Position numbers and translations under genes: made by a program. Positions 1 to 5,577 of a DNA stretch of 7,782 bases are shown one piece after another. The notes under the pieces were generated by a model. The model was not told the DNA's origin, did no database searches, and saw nothing but the letters and a program-made list of their open reading frames with translations. Source of the DNA: Rhodospirillaceae bacterium (lineage in GTDB: Bacteria; Pseudomonadota; Alphaproteobacteria; Dongiales; Dongiaceae); contig JAEUKU010000024.1 in NCBI GenBank assembly GCA_016794075.1, positions 1 through 7,782 of the forward strand, written 5' to 3'. The first letter of the stretch is position 1. Each line of letters begins with the position of its first letter.

Positions 1-608
1 TGACCGGCGACATCCTGGCCCGCACGCTCGAACGCTGCGGCGTGAAGGTGGAGATCCTCGGCTTCACCACGCGGATGTGGAAGGGCGGCCAGTCGCGCGA
101 GGCCTGGATCAATGCCGGCAAGCCGAGCAATCCCGGCCGCCTCAACGATCTGCGCCATATCGTCTACAAGCCGGCCGACGCCCCCTGGCGCCGGGCGCGC
201 AAGAATCTCGGCCTGATGCTGCGCGAGGGCATCCTCAAGGAGAACATCGACGGCGAGGCGCTGCTGTGGGCGCATAACCGCCTGATCCAGCGCAGCGAGC
301 AGCGCCGGATTCTCATGGTCATCTCCGACGGCGCCCCGGTCGACGATTCGACCCTCTCGGTCAATCCGGGCAATTACCTCGAGCAGCATCTGCGCGAGGT
401 CATCGACTGGATCGAGACCCGCTCGAACATCGAGCTGCTCGCCATCGGCATCGGCCATGACGTGACGCGGTATTACCGCCGCGCCGTCACCATCGTCGAC
501 GCCGAGCAGCTCGGCGGCACTGTGCTGGAACAGCTCGCGGCGCTGTTCGAGGAAGATGCGGGGCCGCGCGGCCGCCATGCCGCGCGCAAATGGGTCGCGG
601 CGCATTAG
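1..608 (+). CDS. cobT: Cobaltochelatase subunit CobT, C-terminal part (5' end outside window)
   Basis: CobT is a subunit of the ATP-dependent cobaltochelatase (CobN-CobS-CobT), which inserts cobalt into hydrogenobyrinic acid a,c-diamide in aerobic cobalamin synthesis in the cytoplasm. The reading frame is open from base 3 and ends at TAG 606-608, giving 201 visible residues. This is roughly the last third of a protein that is usually about 600-640 residues long. The visible part is the von Willebrand A-like domain. It carries the family-typical stretches KVEILGFTTR (visible residues 15-24), KGGQSREAW (27-35), NPGRLNDLRH (about 43-52), APWRRARKNLG, KENIDGEALLWA, SDGAPVDDSTLSVNPGNYL (108-126) and GIGHDVTRYYRRAVTIVDA (149-167). 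The final 20 or so residues (after LFEED) form a basic tail that I do not recognise. The in-frame GTG at 42 is internal and not a start. cobS would be expected upstream, outside the window. Family identification is firm. Confidence 0.96.
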   Translation, partial: TGDILARTLERCGVKVEILGFTTRMWKGGQSREAWINAGKPSNPGRLNDLRHIVYKPADAPWRRARKNLGLMLREGILKENIDGEALLWAHNRLIQRSEQRRILMVISDGAPVDDSTLSVNPGNYLEQHLREVIDWIETRSNIELLAIGIGHDVTRYYRRAVTIVDAEQLGGTVLEQLAALFEEDAGPRGRHAARKWVAAH

Positions 609-644
609 ATTTCAGCGGCGCGGACGGTCGCTGCGCCTCATAGC

Positions 645-650
645 GGGGAG
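645..650 (+). promoter_or_regulatory. Ribosome binding site deciding the lipoprotein start
   Basis: GGGGAG lies directly against the first of three consecutive ATG codons (651, 654, 657). Only the third ATG, at 657, has a normal spacing (6 bases). I therefore place the start at 657 rather than 651. Confidence 0.6.
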
Positions 651-656
651 ATGATG

Positions 657-1070
657 ATGGCCCGGATGTTCAGCATTGCGTCGCTCATGGGCGCGGTCGC
701 GATTGTCCTTGGCGGCTGCTCCTTCTCATCAGACACGGGTAGCAGCATTGAGGCGCAGACAGCGTCCTCCACCGCCGCCTGCAACGGCCAGATCCGCGCC
801 TTCGGCGATTCTCAGACCGTCGCCACCACGCTGACTTGCGCCGGGAGCGAGAGACCCTATGTCGCCTATGCCGATAACATCGCCCACCGTTTCTCCCCTT
901 GCGCCTACACCTTCGAGCCAGCGAGCGGCGGCACCGGCAGCGGCCAGATGAGCTGCAGCAACGGCGCATCCGGCCCACTCACCTACGACATGACGGACAC
1001 CGCGAACATCAAGGTGGTGGCCAGCCTCGATGACGGGCGCCAGATGGCCTTCACCCTGCGGGATCAGTGA
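657..1070 (+). CDS. Small lipoprotein of unknown function
   Basis: This encodes a 137-residue predicted lipoprotein. Residues 1-20 form a signal peptide: Met-Ala-Arg, then a hydrophobic segment, ending in the lipobox L-G-G-C. C21 is the predicted lipidated residue. Serine and phenylalanine follow C21, with no aspartate at +2, so by the E. coli sorting rule it would go to the outer membrane. The mature part is polar and rich in Ser, Thr, Ala and Gly. It has four further cysteines (C42, C61, C82, C100) that could form two disulfides in the periplasm. The second half, with alternating polar and hydrophobic residues, looks like beta strands. I do not recognise a family. It starts 48 bases after cobT on the same strand and 63 bases before recQ, but nothing links it functionally to either. 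The start could be the in-frame ATG at 651 or 654 (two or one residues longer). Confidence 0.82.
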   Translation: MARMFSIASLMGAVAIVLGGCSFSSDTGSSIEAQTASSTAACNGQIRAFGDSQTVATTLTCAGSERPYVAYADNIAHRFSPCAYTFEPASGGTGSGQMSCSNGASGPLTYDMTDTANIKVVASLDDGRQMAFTLRDQ

Positions 1071-1096
1071 TCGAGAACGCGACCGATCCGAACTGA

Positions 1097-1126
1097 ATGA
1101 CCGCCATGGCACAGATCGGCTAGATT
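1097..1126 (+). promoter_or_regulatory. Possible sigma-70-like promoter of recQ
   Basis: ATGACC (1097-1102) and TAGATT (1121-1126) are each 4/6 matches to the -35 and -10 consensus, with an 18-base spacer. A transcript from it would begin at about 1133-1134, on or next to the recQ ATG. The matches are weak, so this is a suggestion only. Confidence 0.2.
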
Positions 1127-1133
1127 GCGCGCC

Positions 1134-2921
1134 ATGTCCACCCCCGCCCAAATCCTCCACGACGTCTTCGGCTACACCGCCTTCCGCCCCGGGCAGGAGG
1201 AGATCGTCGATCTCATCCTGAAGGGCGAGAATGTCCTGGCGGTGATGCCGACCGGCTCAGGCAAGTCGCTGTGCTACCAGATCCCGGCGCTGATCTTCGA
1301 GCGGCCGACCATCGTTGTGTCGCCGCTCACCGCCCTGATGGACGACCAGGTCGCCGGGCTGCGCGCCGATGGCGTCGAGGCGGCGGCGATCCATTCGGGA
1401 CAGTCGCGCGAGACCCAGATCGCCGAGTGGCGCAAGGTGACGTCGGGCCAGACGAAGCTGCTCTATCTCTCGCCCGAGCGGCTGATGCTGGACAACATGC
1501 TGGCCGCCATCGACCGGCTCGACCCCGCGCTGTTCGTCATCGACGAGGCGCATTGCATCTCCAAATGGGGTCCGAGCTTCCGGCCCGAATACGAACAGCT
1601 CACGCGGCTGCAGCAATTGTTCCCCGGTGCCCGCGTCGCCGCCTTCACGGCTACCGCCGACAAGGCGACGCGCGCCGACATCGCCGCCAAGCTGTTCAAG
1701 GGGAATGGCCGCATCATCCTGCACGGCTTCGACCGGCCGAACCTGCGCCTCGCCGTCGCGCAGAAGACGCATTGGTCGAAGCAGTTGCTGGCCTTCCTCG
1801 CCGACAAGAAGGGCCAGGCCGGCATCGTCTATTGCCTGTCGCGCAAGTTCACCGACGAGGTGGCGGATTTCCTGAAGGAGCACGGCTTCAACGCCATCCC
1901 CTATCATGCGGGGCAGGAGGCGGAGCTGCGCAAGCGCAACCAGGACCGCTTCATGAGCGAGGAGGCGGTGGTGATGGTGGCGACCATCGCCTTCGGCATG
2001 GGCATCGATAAGCCGGACATCCGTTATGTCTGCCATTTGAACCTGCCGAGCTCGATGGAGGCCTATTACCAGGAGATCGGCCGCGCCGGGCGCGACGGCC
2101 TGCCCGCCGAGACTTTGCTGCTCTACGGCCTCGACGACATGCGCATGCGCCGCATGTTCATCGAGGAGGATGGCACCGACGAGGCGCACAAGCTGCGCGA
2201 GCGCAAGCGGCTGGACAGCCTCATCTCCTATTGCGAGGCGACGCAATGCCGCCGCGTGGCCCTGCTCGGCTATTTCGACGAGGAGACTCAAGCCTGCGGC
2301 AATTGCGACAATTGCCTGAGCCCGCCGGTCACCGTCGACGCGACGCGCCAGGCGCAGATGCTGCTCTCCGCCATCCACCGCACCGGCCAGGTGTTCGGCG
2401 CCGGGCATGTCATCGACGTGCTGCTCGGCGCCGACACCGAGAAGATCCGCGCCCGCGGCCACGAAAACCTGCCGACCTATGGCGTGGGCAAGGATTTCCC
2501 CAAGAGCTACTGGCAATCCGTGGTGCGCCAGGCGGTGGCGGGCGGGCAGATCGCCATTAACGTGGCGAAATACGGCTGCCTGGAGATCACCGAGCGCGGC
2601 CGCGCCATCCTCAAGGGCGAGGCCGGCTTCGCCTTCCGCGAGCCGGGCAAGAAATCGGCGCGCGCGTCGCGCCGCGCGGCAGCGGCGCAGGCCGATTTGC
2701 CGGAAGTCGACCACGCTTTGCTGTCGCGGCTCAAGGAATTGCGCCTGCGCTTGGCGCGCGAGCGGCAGGTGCCCGCCTATGTCGTCTTCCCCGATGCGAC
2801 GCTGATCGAAATGGCGCGCCGCCGGCCCGGCTCGCTCGACGAGATGGCCGAGATCAGCGGCGTGGGCGCGCGCAAGCTGGCGCAGTTCGGGCCGGCCTTC
2901 CTGGACGTCACGCGGTCGTGA
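1134..2921 (+). CDS. recQ: ATP-dependent DNA helicase RecQ
   Basis: RecQ is a 3'-5' superfamily 2 DNA helicase acting in recombinational repair and replication-fork processing. The product has 595 residues, close to the usual length. Helicase motifs appear in order: motif 0 FRPGQ (17-21), Walker A PTGSGKS (39-45, K44), DEAH box (137-140), FTATA (171-175), IVYCLSR (231-237), ATIAFGMGIDKPD (283-295) and QEIGRAGRDG (313-322). A zinc site follows, with C372, C388, C391 and C394, then a winged-helix RQC region (about 400-500), a basic Ala-rich linker (about 505-525) and an HRDC domain (about 528-592). All catalytic residues are present. The aromatic-rich loop after DEAH reads CISKWGPSFRPEY, where E. 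coli has CISQWGHDFRPEY. ATG 1134 is preferred because family homology begins right after it. A TTG at 1125 would add three residues. No Shine-Dalgarno sequence is visible. Confidence 0.97.
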   Translation: MSTPAQILHDVFGYTAFRPGQEEIVDLILKGENVLAVMPTGSGKSLCYQIPALIFERPTIVVSPLTALMDDQVAGLRADGVEAAAIHSGQSRETQIAEWRKVTSGQTKLLYLSPERLMLDNMLAAIDRLDPALFVIDEAHCISKWGPSFRPEYEQLTRLQQLFPGARVAAFTATADKATRADIAAKLFKGNGRIILHGFDRPNLRLAVAQKTHWSKQLLAFLADKKGQAGIVYCLSRKFTDEVADFLKEHGFNAIPYHAGQEAELRKRNQDRFMSEEAVVMVATIAFGMGIDKPDIRYVCHLNLPSSMEAYYQEIGRAGRDGLPAETLLLYGLDDMRMRRMFIEEDGTDEAHKLRERKRLDSLISYCEATQCRRVALLGYFDEETQACGNCDNCLSPPVTVDATRQAQMLLSAIHRTGQVFGAGHVIDVLLGADTEKIRARGHENLPTYGVGKDFPKSYWQSVVRQAVAGGQIAINVAKYGCLEITERGRAILKGEAGFAFREPGKKSARASRRAAAAQADLPEVDHALLSRLKELRLRLARERQVPAYVVFPDATLIEMARRRPGSLDEMAEISGVGARKLAQFGPAFLDVTRS

Positions 2922-2986
2922 GCCCGGCTTCGGACCGGCGCGAGAGGATTTTCCGCCCAACCCTCAACAATGCGTGAAAGCCGGGC
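2922..2986. repeat. Long-spaced perfect inverted repeat after recQ
   Basis: GCCCGGCTT (2922-2930) is matched perfectly by AAGCCGGGC (2978-2986), with 47 bases between the arms. The left arm begins right after the recQ TGA. No T tract follows on the plus strand, so a standard intrinsic terminator is unlikely. It could be the edge of a small intergenic repeat element or a chance GC-rich match. Confidence 0.45.
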
Positions 2987-3083
2987 CGCCGCGGCACCGG
3001 AATGACGGGGGTCACACTTCATTTAGGGTTTGGCTGCCATACTCGTGGACCTGAACACCCTGCAACCCGGCACATGACTGCAT

Positions 3084-3087
3084 GGAG
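3084..3087 (+). promoter_or_regulatory. Ribosome binding site deciding the start of the secreted four-Cys protein
   Basis: GGAG sits 6 bases before ATG 3094. It overlaps the alternative in-frame ATG at 3082, which would add four residues. The spacing makes 3094 the probable start. Confidence 0.6.
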
Positions 3088-3093
3088 TGGATC

Positions 3094-3468
3094 ATGCACG
3101 CGATCAAGTTGAGCGCGATCGGCGCGGTGGCTTTGGCTCTTGCGGCGGGCGGCACGGCGCATCGGGCCGCCGCCAAGGGGGTCAGCTTCAACTCCCTGAC
3201 GCCCAGCCAGTTCATCTCCAGCTGCGAGAAGATGGGCGGCAGTGTTTCGCGCCCCGGACAAGGCACCATCCGCTGCACGCTGCCGAGCGGCACGGTGGTC
3301 GATTGCTCCTTCGGCGCCGGCGGCACGGTCTGCACCTGGAAAGGCGACATGAGCACGACGAACGTCAAGCAATTGATGGGCGACCCATCGCCCGCCACAG
3401 TCGATCCCGGCAGCAGCAAGACGCCGAAAGCGCCGGAATCGCCGGGCAGCTCGAGCACGGTCAACTGA
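3094..3468 (+). CDS. Small secreted four-cysteine protein of unknown function
   Basis: This encodes 124 residues from ATG 3094 (128 if ATG 3082 is used). The N-terminus is a Sec signal peptide: MHAIK, then a hydrophobic run to about residue 20, with possible cleavage after the A-A-A ending at residue 27. The mature protein has a compact segment of about 45 residues with four cysteines (C44, C61, C71, C80) and many glycines. Its spacing, C-x16-C-x9-C-x8-C, suggests two disulfides. A Ser/Pro/Thr-rich tail (about 97-124) looks disordered. The role is unknown; a periplasmic or envelope location is inferred from the signal peptide. The gene stands alone on the plus strand, 172 bases after recQ, and converges on the hydrolase gene with 46 bases between stops. 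I see no clear terminator in that gap. Confidence 0.8.
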   Translation: MHAIKLSAIGAVALALAAGGTAHRAAAKGVSFNSLTPSQFISSCEKMGGSVSRPGQGTIRCTLPSGTVVDCSFGAGGTVCTWKGDMSTTNVKQLMGDPSPATVDPGSSKTPKAPESPGSSSTVN

Positions 3469-3514
3469 CCATGCGCGCCGCGCGATATTCCATGCGGCGG
3501 AACCCGGCGCCGCT

Positions 3515-4312
3515 CTAACCCAGCACCGTCTTCAGGAACGCCACCGTCTGGTCCCAGGCCTTGCGCGCGTCCGCGGCGTCGTAGTTCTGCCCGGTCGGAT
3601 TGGCGAAGGCGTGGTTGGCGTCGTAGCGGTGCACTTCCAGCACCTTGCCGGCCTGCTTCATCGCCGCCTCGAAGCCATCGACCATCGGCGGGTTGATCCA
3701 CTGGTCCTGGTTGGCGAACTGGCCGAGCACGGGGCCTTTCAGCGCCCGCAGCTCCTCGGCCGAGCGCGCCACGTTGCCGTAATAGACCACGGCGCCATTG
3801 GCCGGGCGGTCGAGCGCCGCCTGCAGCGCCATGCCGCCGCCGAAGCACCAGCCGAGGGTGGCGACCTTGCCGGTGCCGTCGGGATGCGCCTGCAGCCAGT
3901 CGAACCACGCCGACATGGTTTCGCGCGCCTCTTCCGGCGATACCGCCTTCATCAGCGTCTCGGCATCCGCCGGATTGTCGGCCACCTTGCCGCCATAGAG
4001 GTCGATCGCCAGCGCGATCCAGCCCTGGCTGGCGAGCTCCGCCGCCACCGACTTGATCTGGTCGTTGAGGCCCCACCATTCATGCACCAGCATCACCGCG
4101 CCGGCGGGCTTCTTTGCCGGCAGTGCGAGCGCGGCGGAGATCGAGCGCCCGGTCGGCGTGTTGATGACCACGCTCTGCAGCCCGGCCGCCGCCTTGGCGA
4201 CCCGCGCCGGGTCGGCAAGGAGCGCGGCGAGGGACAGTCCCGCCAGGCCCACGACCACGTCGCGGCGGTTGGCGGATGCTGGGGATGAGACGGTGCGGGC
4301 CGTGTGCTTCAT
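3515..4312 (-). CDS. Exported dienelactone-hydrolase-family alpha/beta hydrolase
   Basis: This encodes a 265-residue dienelactone hydrolase-like alpha/beta hydrolase. The family cleaves ester or lactone bonds with a Cys-Asp-His triad. Visible here are the conserved glutamate in HEWWG (77-81, E78), the nucleophile elbow GWCFGGG (154-160, C156), the acid in NQDQW (D203) and ANHAF with H234. The C156-D203-H234 spacing (47 and 31) closely matches Pseudomonas dienelactone hydrolase (C123, D171, H202). The N-terminus adds about 45 residues: NRRDVVVG (15-22), a hydrophobic stretch (22-32) and A-K-A near 39-41. This resembles a Tat signal peptide, so the enzyme is probably exported. Start ATG 4312 is supported by AGGAG seven bases upstream. 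The gene follows the FkbM gene on the same strand after 79 bases, so co-transcription is possible but unproven. The substrate is unknown; family members need not act on dienelactones. Confidence 0.92.
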   Translation of the reverse strand: MKHTARTVSSPASANRRDVVVGLAGLSLAALLADPARVAKAAAGLQSVVINTPTGRSISAALALPAKKPAGAVMLVHEWWGLNDQIKSVAAELASQGWIALAIDLYGGKVADNPADAETLMKAVSPEEARETMSAWFDWLQAHPDGTGKVATLGWCFGGGMALQAALDRPANGAVVYYGNVARSAEELRALKGPVLGQFANQDQWINPPMVDGFEAAMKQAGKVLEVHRYDANHAFANPTGQNYDAADARKAWDQTVAFLKTVLG

Positions 4313-4319
4313 CTGCGGT

Positions 4320-4324
4320 CTCCT
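4320..4324 (-). promoter_or_regulatory. Ribosome binding site of the hydrolase gene
   Basis: AGGAG on the minus strand lies 7 bases before ATG 4312. It supports that start, and so supports the long N-terminal leader being part of the protein. Confidence 0.7.
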
Positions 4325-4391
4325 GGGTGCGGCGTTCGGTGGAGGATGCTAGCGCCACTCGGCCAGCCGGGCAAAGACCCAGCCTAGGATG

Positions 4392-5087
4392 TCACCCTTC
4401 GTGGCAGAACACCACATCCGCGCGGCGCAGGATGCGACGGCCGCCCAGCTCCGGCGACTGGTGGAAAATGCGGAAGATATGGTAGCCGAGCGGCTCGAGG
4501 AACTGCTGGAACTCGTGCAGCGGCACATGGCGCCGATTGGTCGCGTTCATGCCCGCCTCGACCTGCAGAAAGCGAATGGCCTTGCGCCGCAGGGCGCCGG
4601 CGAAGCCATGCAGCACCTTGAGGTCGTGGCCCTCCGTGTCGATCTTCAGGAAATCCACATGGCTCAGGCCCGCGTCGGCCAGGAAGGCGTCGCCGGTCTC
4701 CAGCGCCACGGACTCATGATCGTTGTCGAGGGCCGCCCCCTCCTCGATCCAGCAGCCGACCGAATCCCGCGTCACGCGCATGAGCGCGCGGCCGGACTCG
4801 GCGCCCAGCGCGGCCTGAACCACCATCACCCGCGGATGGCCGGCGAACCGCGCGCGCAGCCGGGCGCAGGTTGCCGCGATCGGTTCGAACGCCCAGACCC
4901 GCGACTGGGGGAAATGATCCAGATATCCGCCGGTCATGGCGCCGACATTCGCGCCGACATCCAGGACGACGCGGAACTCCGCGAGCGGCATGACCGCGTC
5001 CAGCTTGCTGAACAGCAAATCCACGCGCCGGCGCCTCCTGCCGCCGAACATGTTTCGAAGCGCGCGCGTGAATCCGGGCCGGATCAT
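4392..5087 (-). CDS. FkbM-family SAM-dependent methyltransferase
   Basis: This encodes a 231-residue class I methyltransferase of the FkbM family, whose members mostly O-methylate sugars or polyketide and lipid hydroxyls. Numbering here is from ATG 5087. The SAM-binding glycine motif is VVLDVGANVG (40-49). The acidic end of strand 2 is AFEP (66-69). The FkbM signature DFLKIDTEGHDLKVL spans about 145-159, and a late VEAG at about 176-179. A basic run of five arginines lies at 17-21, before the catalytic domain. No signal peptide or membrane segment is evident, so the enzyme is cytosolic. An in-frame TTG at 5093 would overlap the preceding stop. ATG 5087, two bases after the zincin TGA, is the better start and implies translational coupling, since no good ribosome binding site is visible. 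The substrate cannot be told from sequence; no glycosyltransferase or polyketide genes are nearby. Confidence 0.92.
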   Translation of the reverse strand: MIRPGFTRALRNMFGGRRRRRVDLLFSKLDAVMPLAEFRVVLDVGANVGAMTGGYLDHFPQSRVWAFEPIAATCARLRARFAGHPRVMVVQAALGAESGRALMRVTRDSVGCWIEEGAALDNDHESVALETGDAFLADAGLSHVDFLKIDTEGHDLKVLHGFAGALRRKAIRFLQVEAGMNATNRRHVPLHEFQQFLEPLGYHIFRIFHQSPELGGRRILRRADVVFCHEG

Positions 5088-5089
5088 GA

Positions 5090-5515
5090 TCAATCGCGGT
5101 CGCCGTCACGCTCGATGCGGTGCATGTCGGCGTCGGAGAAACCGAAGTGATGGCCGATCTCGTGGATCAGCACATGGCGGATCACCGCGCGCAGATCGTC
5201 TGCGCCCTCGCACCAATAATCGAGGATCGCCCGTCGATAGAGGAACACCATGTCGGGCTGGTGGCGGATGTCATGCGTGCTCTGCCGGGTCAGCGGAATG
5301 CCCTGGTAAAGACCCATCAGGTCGAAGGGCGATTCGATGCCCATGTCGGCGAGGACGTCGTCATGCGCGAAATCCTCCAGCCGCACCGCGAGGCCGACGC
5401 AATGGCGGCGCAGCTCCTCGGGAATATGTGTCAGCTCCTGGTACGCGATGGCCTCCATCTCCGCCAGGCTGGGCGGCAAGCCGAAGTCGCGGGGCTCGGG
5501 CAGGGACTTGGTCAC
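5090..5515 (-). CDS. Minimal zincin-like metallopeptidase family protein
   Basis: This encodes a 141-residue protein of the small zincin-like metallopeptidase family (Pfam Zincin_1 type). The metal-binding HExxH is HEIGH at 118-122 (H118, E119, H122), followed by H123-F-G-F-S-D-A-D-M-H. This is the characteristic end of the family, where the downstream acidic residues probably complete the zinc site. The preceding region LMGLYQGIPLT (67-77) and the MVFLYRRAILDYW segment (about 89-101) also fit it. There is no signal peptide, so it is cytosolic. Physiological substrates of this family are not known to me. The start is GTG 5515, supported by GAGGA seven bases upstream. Its TGA (5090-5092) is two bases before the FkbM ATG. 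The gene lies 62 bases after the solute-binding protein stop, with a bulged hairpin in between. Confidence 0.92.
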   Translation of the reverse strand: MTKSLPEPRDFGLPPSLAEMEAIAYQELTHIPEELRRHCVGLAVRLEDFAHDDVLADMGIESPFDLMGLYQGIPLTRQSTHDIRHQPDMVFLYRRAILDYWCEGADDLRAVIRHVLIHEIGHHFGFSDADMHRIERDGDRD

Positions 5516-5522
5516 GGTCGAA

Positions 5523-5527
5523 TCCTC
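5523..5527 (-). promoter_or_regulatory. Ribosome binding site deciding the GTG start of the zincin gene
   Basis: GAGGA on the minus strand lies 7 bases before GTG 5515, which fixes this non-ATG start. The site directly abuts the foot of the 5528-5555 hairpin. Confidence 0.7.
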
Positions 5528-5555
5528 TTCCTCGGCAGCTATCCTGCCGGAGGAA
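5528..5555 (-). promoter_or_regulatory. Bulged hairpin in front of the zincin gene
   Basis: On the plus strand, TTCCTC plus GGCAG (5528-5538) pairs with CTGCC (5544-5548) and GAGGAA (5550-5555). The loop is CTATC and a single G at 5549 is bulged. This makes an 11-pair stem in the 62-base gap between the solute-binding protein stop and the zincin start. In the minus-strand RNA no U run follows, so it is not a typical intrinsic terminator. It could stabilise an RNA end or affect access to the adjoining ribosome binding site. Confidence 0.55.
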
Positions 5556-5577
5556 GGCCAGGCGATCCAGACCGGGA

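Noticed and set aside
1060..1089. GGATC/GATCC inverted repeat at the lipoprotein gene end, as a terminator
   Set aside because: The arms are five bases with a loop of about 19, and no T tract follows. It is too weak to call.
1097..1123. Eight-codon upstream open frame before recQ (ATG 1097 to TAG 1121)
   Set aside because: It has no ribosome binding site, a non-informative peptide, and a length expected by chance. There is no run of regulatory codons.
1257..2960. A 567-codon open frame on the minus strand opposite recQ
   Set aside because: It is fully antisense to an unmistakable RecQ gene. Its product is a low-complexity Ala/Arg/Gly/His-rich sequence typical of the complement of GC-rich codons, with no recognisable domain.
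3469..3514. Possible bidirectional terminator between the convergent four-Cys and hydrolase genes
   Set aside because: Only short GC palindromes and a 7-base direct repeat (CCATGCG) are present. There is no stable stem followed by a T run on either strand.
4352..4372. tRNA-like stretch on the minus strand (GGCTGGCCGAGTGGC resembles a tRNA D-arm)
   Set aside because: No anticodon arm, T-arm (GGTTCGA) or acceptor pairing follows. It is a chance match in the 79-base gap before the hydrolase gene.
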